A stretch of DNA of 64,000 nucleotides from Bacteroidia bacterium (GTDB lineage Bacteria > Bacteroidota > Bacteroidia > Chitinophagales > Saprospiraceae): NCBI GenBank assembly GCA_030430845.1, contig JAUIKE010000003.1, positions 43,621 through 107,620 on the forward strand, given 5' to 3'. The notes beneath the pieces were generated by a model. It searched no databases, was not told where the DNA came from, and saw nothing but the letters and a program-made list of their open reading frames with translations. Each line of letters opens with the position of its first letter. The first letter of the stretch is position 1. The translations under genes were made by a program, and so were the position numbers. This document shows, piece after piece, positions 54,401-63,610 of this stretch.

Positions 54401-54449
54401 GGAGTTATGTTTTAGAGAAAAACTTCGTTTTTCTCTAAAACATAACTCC
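54401..54449. terminator. 23-bp perfect bidirectional hairpin
   Basis: Arms 54401-54423 and 54427-54449 are perfectly complementary around TTC. The hairpin fills the entire gap between the convergent amidohydrolase and sigma-54-activator genes and carries A5/T5 runs inside the stem. Confidence 0.8.
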
Positions 54450-55844
54450 CTATGAGACAGCCTTTTCCTCTATACTTTTACCGGCTTGATATTGTTGAAG
54501 AGTTCGGTCGGAGACCTGAAGTTCTTGAGCAGCCAGTTGTAAATTACCCTGATGATTTTCTATAGAAATATCCATGGCTATGTTGCCTGCTATTTTTTTA
54601 ATTTCCTTTAAGCCCAGTCCATTCGCCACATACATCCGTACGGCATCCTCAATACTTCCGCAAATATCCTTTTGTGCAGAGCTTACAACTGTTTTTATCC
54701 CTTTAAAAAATACGCCGGGAGTGATCTTTCCAGTACCGGTGTAGGAAGAAATGAGCCGCTGGGCCAATTGTTTTAATTCTCGAACATTGCCGGGGAAAGA
54801 ATGGGTCAGCAGATAGTTTAAGACATACTTATCCAACTTTGGGGCACTAGGTACGCTAAGCGCATCTTTTAAAAAATGCTGAGTCAGCAACAGTATGTCG
54901 TCCTTGCGGCTTCGAAGCGGAGGCAGTTCCAATACACATGCTGCTATCCGATAGTAAAGATCCTGTCGGAAATTCCCTTTTTCCACTTCTTGTTCTAAAT
55001 TCCGATTAGTGGCACATAACAGTCTGAAATTGGTGGTTTGCCATTGGTTACTTCCCAATCGTTTGTAGGTCCCCTCCTGGATGACTCGCAAAAGTTCGGC
55101 CTGAAGGGAAAGCGGCAATTCTCCGATTTCATCCAGGAATAAGGTACCGCCGTTGGCCAGAGCGAAAGCTCCGTCCCTTTTACTGATCGCATTGGTGAAA
55201 GCGCCTTTCTCATGGCCAAAAAATTCACTTCCGGAAAGGTCCTTTACAATAGTGGTGCAGTCCAATAAGACCAACTTTTCTTTATCCGGCCGACGATCCA
55301 AATCATGAATGAGGCGAGCAATTAATTCCTTACCCGTACCACTTTCTCCTCCGATCAATACGGTCGACTGTGAGAAGCAAGCTATTTCAACGGCCTGCTC
55401 CAGGGTTTTTGTCCATACCCCACAATTCCCAATGATGCGATTCTTCACTCGATCAGAAGCCATCATCCTTTGGATAATTTTCTGTCGGCGCAGGAAAGCT
55501 AAAATGGTTTCCTGCAATTCAATTAGTTCCATATCCAAAAAAATATCGGAAGCTCCAGCCTCGATCAGGGACATCACCTCGAAATGAGGGAGTGGCTGGG
55601 AAGCATGATAAACGATCAAAGTCTTGCTATTCAGTTCTGAAATTTCTTCCAGCCTGGACAACACTTTCGGTAGCAAAATGGGATCATCAAAAAATAGGAG
55701 ATAACATCCATCCCTAAGGTGGGGGCGGTCTTCCCAAGTTAGCTGTTTTTTTTCGAGCGCTGTCTTAAGTCGCTCAAAATAAGAAGATGGGGTCATTGAT
55801 AGAGACAGGCACTTAAGCCGACTATCTGTAAAATTAGTGGACAT
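54450..55844 (-). CDS. Sigma-54-dependent transcriptional activator with pseudo-receiver
   Basis: 464 residues. An N-terminal receiver-like domain (1-125; [29 protein letters not shown]) lacks the conserved Lys after strand 5, so phosphorylation control is doubtful. The AAA+ domain has Walker A G166-ESGTGK-E, the sigma-54 loop GAFTNA at 214-219 (the near-invariant form is GAFTGA), Walker B TLFLDE at 234-239, and ATNRNLE. A C-terminal FIS-like helix-turn-helix follows ([19 protein letters not shown]). It converges on the operon that starts at the sigma-54 promoter at 46187 and is the obvious candidate activator. What signal it senses is unknown. Confidence 0.9.
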   Translation of the reverse strand: MSTNFTDSRLKCLSLSMTPSSYFERLKTALEKKQLTWEDRPHLRDGCYLLFFDDPILLPKVLSRLEEISELNSKTLIVYHASQPLPHFEVMSLIEAGASDIFLDMELIELQETILAFLRRQKIIQRMMASDRVKNRIIGNCGVWTKTLEQAVEIACFSQSTVLIGGESGTGKELIARLIHDLDRRPDKEKLVLLDCTTIVKDLSGSEFFGHEKGAFTNAISKRDGAFALANGGTLFLDEIGELPLSLQAELLRVIQEGTYKRLGSNQWQTTNFRLLCATNRNLEQEVEKGNFRQDLYYRIAACVLELPPLRSRKDDILLLTQHFLKDALSVPSAPKLDKYVLNYLLTHSFPGNVRELKQLAQRLISSYTGTGKITPGVFFKGIKTVVSSAQKDICGSIEDAVRMYVANGLGLKEIKKIAGNIAMDISIENHQGNLQLAAQELQVSDRTLQQYQAGKSIEEKAVS

Positions 55845-56047
55845 GGGGGCTCAGTTTTTGGGTTTTAGATTGAGCACCTTTTTTGATTTGCTTTAAATCC
55901 TCAGTGTTCTAGGAGATAGTAGTAAAAATTCATCCTTCCGCAAGAGCCAATAACTCCGGCAAAAGATGTTTGTTTGAAAAAACAGATAGGATGTTGCTAA
56001 TAGCAGTAACTTCAATTTACAATAAAATCCGGATTTTTCCAATATGA

Positions 56048-56785
56048 CTAATCCCTGTTTTTTAGGATATTTTGGGCTTTTTCTCTAAAAGGATGCTCCT
56101 GCTCGCTTAAAGAAGATAATACAGAAAAGGCCTCTTCATTTTTTCCATCTTTGAAAAGGACCATGGCCAGATACCATGCTGCTTCCTCTCCGAGGGAAGA
56201 TCCTGGAATGGCTTGTACTTGCCGTAAATGCATCGCTGCGGAATCCGGAGTAGATGTCTCTAAATAAGTGATCCCGATAAAAAAGCGTAGGGTATCGTTC
56301 TGGGGAAAGCTGTCTAAGAGTGGTCGCCATTGTTCCAGGGCTGCTGTAAAGTTCCCCAACTTATAATCTACCATACCCTCATTAAAATTTGTTTGGTCTT
56401 CAAGGCCCAGGTTAGTCGGCAATCCGGGAGGAGTCTCGTAGTATTGAGCATAAAGATCTCCATTAGAATTAGGTGAGTTTCCGAAGATCCACCAGCCGGC
56501 TATAACAAGCAAGGCCACCGAAGCAGCAACAGCCAGTGGTCGGAGTCGACGTATTAGCCTGCCCTGTCCCTTGCCGGCATGGACACCAAATTGTTGCTCA
56601 TGAATACGATCCAGCGCAGCCTGCATCGCATCCGTTTCTATGGCGTTGGCCAACTCCAGTTGAAGATCCACTTCTTTTTTCAGCTCAGGGTCGCGGTCCA
56701 GTTGTTGCTCAAAGGCAGCCTTCTCTTCCGGGTCCAAAGCATTTTGGAGATAGGCTTCTATTTTTTCAAATAAATTCTGATCCAT
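56048..56785 (-). CDS. Anti-sigma-like inner-membrane protein with periplasmic TPR domain
   Basis: 245 residues. A cytoplasmic N-terminal helical part (MDQNLFEKIEAYLQNALDPEEKAAFE, about 1-75) resembles Bacteroidota anti-sigma heads. A single membrane segment (about 84-101, LAVAASVALLVIAGWWIF) leads to a periplasmic TPR-like domain (GMVDYKLGNFTAALEQW, AAWYLAMVLFKDGKNEEAF). The start lies 9 bases after the stop of the ECF sigma gene, and the pairing fits a sigma/anti-sigma module. The TPR part probably receives a protein signal, perhaps from the CHAT or lipoprotein products upstream. Confidence 0.8.
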   Translation of the reverse strand: MDQNLFEKIEAYLQNALDPEEKAAFEQQLDRDPELKKEVDLQLELANAIETDAMQAALDRIHEQQFGVHAGKGQGRLIRRLRPLAVAASVALLVIAGWWIFGNSPNSNGDLYAQYYETPPGLPTNLGLEDQTNFNEGMVDYKLGNFTAALEQWRPLLDSFPQNDTLRFFIGITYLETSTPDSAAMHLRQVQAIPGSSLGEEAAWYLAMVLFKDGKNEEAFSVLSSLSEQEHPFREKAQNILKNRD

Positions 56786-56794
56786 GGCAGAAGG

Positions 56795-57382
56795 TTAAGA
56801 GGAGGGGGCCTGCCCCACATAAATTTTTTTCAATCGTTGCATACAGCGGTATTTCTCATTTTTGGCGGACTTTTCCTGTAGGTCCAGGGCCTCAGCAATT
56901 TGTTTCATGCTTTCTTTAAAAAAATAGAATCGGCGCAGGATATCCTGACAACGGTCTCCCAATTGATTGAAAAGCTGGTTAAAGCGTTGCTGATCCTCTT
57001 TTTCCAGCCACTTGGTCAGTACACTTGGGTTTTCTCCTATTTCCACCGGCGCATCCATATGCTTTTCCATTCGACTGGAAGCTTTTTTGGTCTTCTCCAG
57101 CCATCTCCATTTACAAACCTGGACCAGGTAGGTGCTTAGCTTCGTATTCGTCTGCAATTGAAACTTCCCCGATCGAGCATTCTGCCAGGTAGCAATCAGG
57201 CCTTCCTGAAAATGATCCCGGGCATCCTCTTCGGCCCCTCCGAGGCTCAATATTTGATGCCGAACCATTGGATACATTTTTTTATACAGATACTCCATTA
57301 CCTCATGGTCATTTGCCAGTAATCCGTCAAAAAGCTGTTGATCAGTATAATCTTTATTTCTTTTACTTTGAACTCTTAGCAT
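56795..57382 (-). CDS. ECF-type RNA polymerase sigma factor
   Basis: 195 residues. Sigma region 2 (YLYKKMYPMVRHQILSLGG, DARDHFQEGLIATWQNARSGKF, KLSTYLVQVCKWRWLEKTKK) and region 4 (LGDRCQDILRRFYFFKESMKQIAEALDLQEKSAKNEKYRCMQRLKK) are clear. The rest of the family features (no region 3, small size) fit. It lies between the lipoprotein pair and its likely anti-sigma partner on the same strand. Regulon unknown; auto-control of this cluster is likely. Confidence 0.88.
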   Translation of the reverse strand: MLRVQSKRNKDYTDQQLFDGLLANDHEVMEYLYKKMYPMVRHQILSLGGAEEDARDHFQEGLIATWQNARSGKFQLQTNTKLSTYLVQVCKWRWLEKTKKASSRMEKHMDAPVEIGENPSVLTKWLEKEDQQRFNQLFNQLGDRCQDILRRFYFFKESMKQIAEALDLQEKSAKNEKYRCMQRLKKIYVGQAPSS

Positions 57383-57461
57383 AATTATCGTCCATTTGTA
57401 ATGGAATGAAATCCATGTGTGTAATAAAATTACGCCAGAGTGAGTAGAAAAAGAAATTTAG

Positions 57462-57503
57462 AGGGGTTGTGTAAAAACTCGTTCCTTTTACCCACCCCCT
57501 TTT
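57462..57503 (-). terminator. Imperfect hairpin, GGGGTTGTGTAAAAA type
   Basis: AGGGGTTGTGTAAAA pairs with TTTTACCCACCCCC across GTTCC with a few G-T pairs. It follows the stop of the lipoprotein gene ending at 57505 and belongs to the recurring GTGTAAAAA hairpin set. Confidence 0.5.
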
Positions 57504-57504
57504 G

Positions 57505-58752
57505 TTAGTAATTCGTCACGGAATTGGCTCTGCGCCAGTTGCCTCCAGGCAAGGTTTGAGGGTTAAAGCTAGGATTATTGGTACCATATTTTTGTCCCAG
57601 CGGATTAGTATACCAATACTTGTAACTTTGGTCCACTCGCTCTTGCTCGCCTGACCAGGAATTTTCAATGGTCATTTCTCCTCGGATAGCATCGGTTACC
57701 TGATCGTTAATGGTATGGCGACTGCCATTGTATCCCAGACCTTCTTCCCTGATGCTGCGGTTAAAGTCTTCTCTTTGTTGCTGGTGGATAGAATAAATCT
57801 CTTCTCTCAGTTGCTTCGTTCGATTGTTGTGGTTCATCATTCTCTTATTATGTGCCATGGCCCGAGCTCCCATTTCTCCGTGGACGAGCTGTACATATTG
57901 AGGGTTTTCATGACAATTTCGATCGATCATATCATACACCTGGATGGTTTGGGCCAGATGCCCCTGAGGGCTGATAACTGCCAGCGGAATTATTTGCTCC
58001 ATCTGTCCTCTCAGGTATAAGCCATACACGACTCCTTCTACGGGCCTTCCACTCATAGTGCCGGTGAAGCGCTGCTCATAGCCTTCCAATTTGCCAAAAT
58101 TGTACTGGGCAAAATCATTGGCATATTTGGTTGACAAAATTTTGCGGCTTTGAGTCATTTGCTGGAAACGAATTCCCTGAACTACAGGATATAGATATTG
58201 CTGCATCAACTGATTCCAGGTAGATTGAAAGGACTGTCCGTAGTAACTACTATAGGAGGTCGGTTTCATCAGTCGGATCAGTTCGCCGTTCGGGCTGTAA
58301 TAATCCAGCTGATAAGCCTCGATACTCCCCATTTGACGATTAGTGGCCAGATTTTGTTGTACATTCCAATTTTGAGGGATCTGTACAGTAGCCATCACCA
58401 TTCCGTATCCGCGATCAATCAGCTGAACTGTCTTCGTAGGGCCATTGGAACGACCTGCCTGACTGCTATTCTGAAATCCTTGATTTTTCATAATTTGATT
58501 TTTTTGAGTATCGCCATTAGAAACATATTGTGCCTGAATACCTGCTTCTTCATATTCTTCTGTTTCATAGTCTTCTTCTTCTCCGTAATAATCCTGTAAA
58601 AACTGTGCTCTTTCCTCCGGACTCAATTCCGCCAAAAAAGCTTCATCAAAGCCTGCCTCTGAATAATAGTCGTTGTATGAAGAGCCGCAAGAAGTGGCCA
58701 TTATTAGGATAATCAGACAAGATAAAATCGATGTGATATTATGGGTTCGCAT
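57505..58752 (-). CDS. Lipoprotein of unknown family, tandem copy 2
   Basis: 415 residues with a lipobox (IMATSC, Cys22) and an acidic post-signal stretch (SPEERAQFLQDYYGEEEDYETEEYEE). It is a paralogue of the 58822 product: shared blocks are RGYGMVMATVQIPQNWNVQQN, QLDYYSPNGELIRLMKPTSYSS, YGQSFQSTWNQLMQQ, and EEGLGYNGSRHTINDQ plus the C-terminal NPQTLPGGNWRRAN. The N-terminal SPEERAQF matches the Asp/Glu-Pro-E-E pattern in the paralogue. No enzyme motif is recognised. It probably acts at the cell envelope with the CHAT protein and the ECF sigma system in the same gene row. Confidence 0.8.
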   Translation of the reverse strand: MRTHNITSILSCLIILIMATSCGSSYNDYYSEAGFDEAFLAELSPEERAQFLQDYYGEEEDYETEEYEEAGIQAQYVSNGDTQKNQIMKNQGFQNSSQAGRSNGPTKTVQLIDRGYGMVMATVQIPQNWNVQQNLATNRQMGSIEAYQLDYYSPNGELIRLMKPTSYSSYYGQSFQSTWNQLMQQYLYPVVQGIRFQQMTQSRKILSTKYANDFAQYNFGKLEGYEQRFTGTMSGRPVEGVVYGLYLRGQMEQIIPLAVISPQGHLAQTIQVYDMIDRNCHENPQYVQLVHGEMGARAMAHNKRMMNHNNRTKQLREEIYSIHQQQREDFNRSIREEGLGYNGSRHTINDQVTDAIRGEMTIENSWSGEQERVDQSYKYWYTNPLGQKYGTNNPSFNPQTLPGGNWRRANSVTNY

Positions 58753-58821
58753 GATTTTTGATTTAAGTTTTTTAAATGTTTTTTTAGTTTTAGAAAAAGG
58801 GGATACCTCTTTTTTCTCACC

Positions 58822-60108
58822 TTAATTCCCAACACGATTGGCCCTTTTCCAGGTACCGCCTGGAACACTAGTCAGATCGAGGTTAGGATCATTCGTTCCT
58901 CTGAGTTCACCTGCTGCGTTCACAAACCAATACTGATAGGTATTATCCACTCTTTGCTGCATCCCGGAATAAGGGTTTTCTATGGTATAAGAATCCAGTA
59001 AATAATCAGAAAACTGGTCGTTGGAGGTATGGGTATTACCGTTGTAGCCCAAGCCGGAGGAACGCATATCATTGTTAAAGTCAGCATTGTGGCGTGATTG
59101 CTGGTTGCTTAAGTCGCGATACATGCTTTGGGTTTTGTTGTGTAATTCCGCCATTCGTTGGTTGTGCTGAGCTGCACTGGCTGCCAAGCCTCTCTGGCCG
59201 GCAGCTACCATAGCCTGGCGGTATTCTTCCGAATTAGAACTAACTGTTCCGTTCATCACATTCAGCACGGTTAGTGTGCTGTTCATCAGACCACGGGGAC
59301 TGAGTACGACGGTAGCCATGATAATGCCTCCCATATTATTGCGCGTATGGACAATAGAGGTTTTTCCTTCATAGGGCCGGCCATTAAAAACTCCGGTGAA
59401 GCTTTGCTCAAAGCCTTCGTAATTGCCAGGGTATTGTCTCATGGCTTTTTGGACGGAGCTTGCTGCCAGCGGAGCCCGGCTGGACTGAAGTCCGTTAAAC
59501 TGGGCATTCTGGAGGTAGCGGCCAATAGCCTGCTGAAAGAGTTGATTCCAAACGCCCTGGAAGTTTTGACCGTATTGAGGGTTGTAAGTGGAAGGTTTTA
59601 CCACTCTGATCAATTCTCCGTTTGGTCCTGTATAATCCAATTGAAATGTTTGAACATAACCATTTTGTGGATTGGTATAAATGTTTTGCTGTACTTGCCA
59701 GTCAACTGGGATTTCTACGGTAAACATAACTTTACCGAGTCCTCGGTCAACAATATTCACCTTCTTGGTATTGTAATTGACTTTGGCAGGTGTTGCTTCC
59801 GAATTGGGATAAGAAACCGTTTTCATGGATGTATTTTTTACAGATTGATTTTGAAAAGAGACTTTCTTCGATAGGTCTTTCAGTTGGCCGGCTTCCAATT
59901 GATCGAGGCCGAAATAGGCTTTATCTTCCGGGCTCATCTCTTGAAGCATCCTGTCAATTTCCCCCTGGCTCATCCCTTCGATCCAATAAGCCAGTTCTTC
60001 TTCCGGCGTCAAGTCATTGTAATTATCAGTAGAAGGAGTACAGGAGGTCAGTTGAAACAAGCTGAAGCAAATAGCCAGTAGTATAAAAGTGATTTTTTTG
60101 GTACACAT
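58822..60108 (-). CDS. Lipoprotein of unknown family, tandem copy 1
   Basis: I choose the ATG at 60108 (MCTKKITFILLAICFSLF, lipobox LTSC); an in-frame ATG at 60144 adds 12 residues before the signal. The 428-residue product is a paralogue of 57505-58752 over its whole length, sharing DRGLGKVMFTVEIPVDWQVQQN, QLDYTGPNGELIRVVKP, YGQNFQGVWNQLFQQ, GLGYNGNTHTSNDQ and the terminal SVPGGTWKRANRVGN. An IEGMSQGEIDRMLQEMSPEDKAYFG helix near the N-terminus differs from copy 2. Function unknown. It is placed directly after the CHAT gene. Confidence 0.8.
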   Translation of the reverse strand: MCTKKITFILLAICFSLFQLTSCTPSTDNYNDLTPEEELAYWIEGMSQGEIDRMLQEMSPEDKAYFGLDQLEAGQLKDLSKKVSFQNQSVKNTSMKTVSYPNSEATPAKVNYNTKKVNIVDRGLGKVMFTVEIPVDWQVQQNIYTNPQNGYVQTFQLDYTGPNGELIRVVKPSTYNPQYGQNFQGVWNQLFQQAIGRYLQNAQFNGLQSSRAPLAASSVQKAMRQYPGNYEGFEQSFTGVFNGRPYEGKTSIVHTRNNMGGIIMATVVLSPRGLMNSTLTVLNVMNGTVSSNSEEYRQAMVAAGQRGLAASAAQHNQRMAELHNKTQSMYRDLSNQQSRHNADFNNDMRSSGLGYNGNTHTSNDQFSDYLLDSYTIENPYSGMQQRVDNTYQYWFVNAAGELRGTNDPNLDLTSVPGGTWKRANRVGN

Positions 60109-60188
60109 GATCTTTGTTTTTACGTTTTTAATGGATTTGTCCATTCATAGGACGGCCATTAAAAAGGTCATCATGTGGTAGAAAAAAA

Positions 60189-63100
60189 TTATTTTTTCCT
60201 GAAAAACAGCCAGACGAACAGCCCTAAAGCCATTAAACCCAGGGCGCTCCACCAATATTTAGAGAGGAAGGAAGAAGAAGGTTCAAGGCTGGAACTTTCA
60301 CCGATCAGTACCATACCGCCCCAATAATAGGGGGAGGAAAGCTCTCCTGAATGTTGCTCGAGGTAAGTTAATTTAGCTTGACGGAGGGCTTGGGCAAAAG
60401 AAGCCCCTTCTTTCATATTGAAATAAAAATCCTCCATTAATCGGTTAGATTGCTGATCATCGATACTCCATAAGCTGTATACTACACTTGGGCAGCCTGC
60501 ATATTGAAAGGCGTGAGCTAAAGATAAAACCCCTTCACCTTTTTGATACTGACCTAATCCTGTTTGGCAAGCAGTGAGGACTGACAGCTGGGCCTTAAGC
60601 GGCAGGTTATAAAGTTCATAAGCATACAAATACCCATCGTCTGGAGCCGTAGCTTGGGGATATAGGGCAAAATAACTGAGCAAAGGATCCACATCCTGTA
60701 TCACGGCATGGGTTCCCAAGTGAAGGATGCCTGCCTCAGGCGCTAATTCGAGGAAGGCTTGTTTGCCGGCCTGTTCTGCAATCAGAGCGGTTCCTTCCCG
60801 ACCGATTTGCTGAGCAAACTCAACGGACCAGGGAGTTCGAAGCCAGGAGAGAAACAAGCTATCCGGGGCTTGGCCGATCGGTAGATTCTGTAGGTATTCA
60901 TTTTTTACTTCCCTGGTAAAAGCCGGAGCTATGGCTAATATGTTATCAACACCCCTATTTCTTTTTTCCAAGACTTGTGGTAATTGATTTCGATAAAAAA
61001 TGGTATGGTCCCGAATCAACCAGGGCCAAAGCTGGTAGTCAGTATTTTGAGGGAAGTCAGATAAAAGGGTCTCGAAGTTCAGGTAAAACAACGCCCCATC
61101 AGGCACAATACTAACTGTTTCTTTTAGATCGTCTTGCAGGGGAGCCCACAGTATTTGGTAAAGATAGTGACCTAAAGAGGCCAATCGTGAAGGGGAGGCC
61201 TGCCGGGCGATCAATTTCTGATAAGTTTCCACTGAATCCGGCCAGGAAGTAGGAACCGGAAGTAAATAGTTTTTAAAAGAATGTTCGTTCAACGTAAGGG
61301 CCAGCAAACTGGTATCCAGGTCAAAATAAACCAAGAGAGACGTATGCTCCTTTCCCAGTTGTTGAGTGATTTGGGATTGTTGAGGAAAGCTTCGATCATA
61401 CCTCAGCTTAAACCATTCGGGATAGGAAGATTGCAGTTCCTGTTGATAGTTTCGCCACTGCTCCAGGCTTTCGAAATAGCGTTGTGCTACATTTTCGGCT
61501 TCGGTGGAGCGGGCTTTCAAAAAGCGCATTTGTTCTCTGAGTCGGCGATCTTTTTCGACGACCTCCTCGGGCACATTGGCAAATTGAAGCGCTTCTCTGT
61601 TTTGAACGGCAGACCGAATGGTGATGGCCCTGCTTTGAGCCAGGCAGTACAATAACAGATCCTGTAATTCTCCACTATTCTTATTTGGCCCCAAGCCTTT
61701 TTTAATAAGCAAAGCCCCTTGTCGGTATATTTGCTGGATACCAAAAACCTGGTTCCGGTTGGTATTTTCAAATTCTACCAAAGGAAGCATTTTATTAAGC
61801 AACTGATCCATTAATACCAGAATTTGTCTACCATTTAAAAGATCTTCCTCTGAAAAAAAGGCTTTTCGGTTGAGGAACCTCAAATGGAATTCAATCAAAT
61901 TCAAGGTGTATGAATCAACGAATTGGATCTCCAACTTATCTAAGTCATCCCAGTCCTCGTCCGTGATGTTTTCCCCCAACACTCCGCTCCAGGATTTTCG
62001 CAGATAAACCTCGACACTATCCAATTCCTCCATTTTTTCAAAAAACTCAGCCATGCGAAGGGCTGTTTGAATGAAAGATTGATTGACCTTTCCAAGATTT
62101 TGTTCATAAATCCCCAAACACACACGGAAATTTTGAAGGGCAAGTTCTCTTTTGTCTTCCAACCAATCCAATTCTGCCAAACCATACAAAGCATCAGCAG
62201 TAGCAGGATGGTCTTCACCAAGCGCCTGTCGGCGGATGGAAAAAGAACGAGTATAATAGTCCTTCGCATCTTCTGCCTGACCGGTCTCCTTTGCTATCAG
62301 GCCAAGGGCATAGTAAGTTCGGCCGATTTCAGGGTGAGTAGGTTCAAAAAGTAATTTTTTTTCATTGAGAGACTGACGAAATATGGAATCTGCCTGTTCG
62401 AACTTAGCTTCTGAATAGCAAATTCCCGCAAGGCCGTCTCGTATATTGGTGCGGGTAAAATGCGGATAAGGAAGAATGGAATCAGCCAGGGTCAGTGCTT
62501 TATTGATATAAGGCAAAGCATGCTCACTATCGTCTAAAGACAAGAAGAGCGCTCCTAGATTAAAGTAATCATCCATCAAAGGATATAACCGCTGTTCGGA
62601 TAAATGAGCTGCTATGGATTCTTCCAAAAGAGACTTAGCGATATGAAAGTCTCCTTGTGTAGATTTGATGGTACTTATATTCGAGCGAATACTTGATAAA
62701 TGAGCATGATTGGGCGGCAAATGTTTACTGAGGATGCGAAAGGCTTCTGAAAAAGCCGTATCTGCTTTTTCCAAAGCATTCAATTCCATATAGACCAGAC
62801 CCAGTGAATTATAATTATACCCAATTTCGGATGCATCTTCGAGCAGAACATCCATCCGGACGTCTAGAGCCTCTTCAATGAGGTCTCTAGCCTTATCCAG
62901 GTTACCCAGGTAACTGTAGGACAAACCTTTCCATTCCGTTGCCTTTGCAATATATAATGTATCTGGAACCGGGCGAGCTTTTTCGAAGACCAAACATTGG
63001 TCGAGCAATTGCAGGGCTTTCTCAAATTCATTCAGATAGACATAATTACTGCCTGCCCGATAATAAACTCTGCCCAGGAAATCCGGTCGGCGGTTTTGAA

Positions 63101-63386
63101 TCTCTATTTTTGGGATCAACTCATCCAGCTGACGAGCTGCGCGTTCAAACTGGTAAGCATTGCTGTATTGGCTGGCTTCCCGATATTGGTAGAAGAAAAT
63201 GCTATCGGGCTGTTTCTGCTCTTTCCAATAGTCGGCTATTTCTTTAAAAATCAGAGCTGCTTTTTCGAAAGCTCCCTCTTCTGATAGCTTTTCGGCCTGA
63301 ACAAGCCGCTCCCTTACGGAATCTTGCCCCGGCAAGACCTGGCTCGCGAAAACAAAAAAAACGATCAGAGACAATCGGATGAACAC
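60189..63386 (-). CDS. TPR-CHAT protein with C-terminal membrane anchor
   Basis: 1065 residues. A signal peptide (1-21, FASQVLPGQ) is followed by about ten TPR repeats (for example IGRTYYALGLIAKETGQAEDAKDYYTRSF and NYNSLGLVYMELNALEKADTAF), a coiled-coil-like linker, and a CHAT caspase-like domain. Catalytic His893 (LHLGTHAV) and Cys940 (LTACQTGLG) are both present, and the C-terminal block is SVVYSLWSIDDQQSN. A final hydrophobic segment (WWSALGLMALGLFVWLFFRKK) anchors it. CHAT proteins are peptidases whose activity is often triggered through their TPR part. Here the CHAT domain is exposed to the periplasm. It heads a row with two lipoproteins, an ECF sigma and an anti-sigma-like protein, so it may cleave a partner in that pathway. 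Confidence 0.92.
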   Translation of the reverse strand: MFIRLSLIVFFVFASQVLPGQDSVRERLVQAEKLSEEGAFEKAALIFKEIADYWKEQKQPDSIFFYQYREASQYSNAYQFERAARQLDELIPKIEIQNRRPDFLGRVYYRAGSNYVYLNEFEKALQLLDQCLVFEKARPVPDTLYIAKATEWKGLSYSYLGNLDKARDLIEEALDVRMDVLLEDASEIGYNYNSLGLVYMELNALEKADTAFSEAFRILSKHLPPNHAHLSSIRSNISTIKSTQGDFHIAKSLLEESIAAHLSEQRLYPLMDDYFNLGALFLSLDDSEHALPYINKALTLADSILPYPHFTRTNIRDGLAGICYSEAKFEQADSIFRQSLNEKKLLFEPTHPEIGRTYYALGLIAKETGQAEDAKDYYTRSFSIRRQALGEDHPATADALYGLAELDWLEDKRELALQNFRVCLGIYEQNLGKVNQSFIQTALRMAEFFEKMEELDSVEVYLRKSWSGVLGENITDEDWDDLDKLEIQFVDSYTLNLIEFHLRFLNRKAFFSEEDLLNGRQILVLMDQLLNKMLPLVEFENTNRNQVFGIQQIYRQGALLIKKGLGPNKNSGELQDLLLYCLAQSRAITIRSAVQNREALQFANVPEEVVEKDRRLREQMRFLKARSTEAENVAQRYFESLEQWRNYQQELQSSYPEWFKLRYDRSFPQQSQITQQLGKEHTSLLVYFDLDTSLLALTLNEHSFKNYLLPVPTSWPDSVETYQKLIARQASPSRLASLGHYLYQILWAPLQDDLKETVSIVPDGALFYLNFETLLSDFPQNTDYQLWPWLIRDHTIFYRNQLPQVLEKRNRGVDNILAIAPAFTREVKNEYLQNLPIGQAPDSLFLSWLRTPWSVEFAQQIGREGTALIAEQAGKQAFLELAPEAGILHLGTHAVIQDVDPLLSYFALYPQATAPDDGYLYAYELYNLPLKAQLSVLTACQTGLGQYQKGEGVLSLAHAFQYAGCPSVVYSLWSIDDQQSNRLMEDFYFNMKEGASFAQALRQAKLTYLEQHSGELSSPYYWGGMVLIGESSSLEPSSSFLSKYWWSALGLMALGLFVWLFFRKK

Positions 63387-63407
63387 TTATTTATAGTTTA
63401 AAATAAT

Positions 63408-63600
63408 ATGAGCCATCCCTAATCTTTGAGGCAATTAATAAAGCTGTGCCTTTCAATTATTTAGCTTTCGTTGTTCGTTGTTCGTTGCTAGTTGTTCGCG
63501 ATTAAACGAACAACTAGCAACGGGCAACTAATTGAAAATCAAGGCTTATTTCAATATCTAGTTTTATAAACCTTCATTTAAAATATTAGGGATGACTCAT
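63408..63600. repeat. MITE-like palindromic element with TTCGTTG repeats
   Basis: Outer arms ATGAGCCATCCCTAAT (63408-63423) and ATTAGGGATGACTCAT (63585-63600) differ at one position. An inner 15-bp perfect stem pairs 63484-63498 with 63507-63521, preceded by tandem GTTGTTC units. Related to the block at 2955-3055. It separates the CHAT gene from the hydrolase gene and contains no reading frame of note. Confidence 0.6.
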
Positions 63601-63610
63601 TTTATTTTCT

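Noticed and set aside
63431..63450. GCAA...GTGCC on the minus strand as a second sigma-54 promoter
   Set aside because: Spacing between the elements is 11 bases rather than 5.
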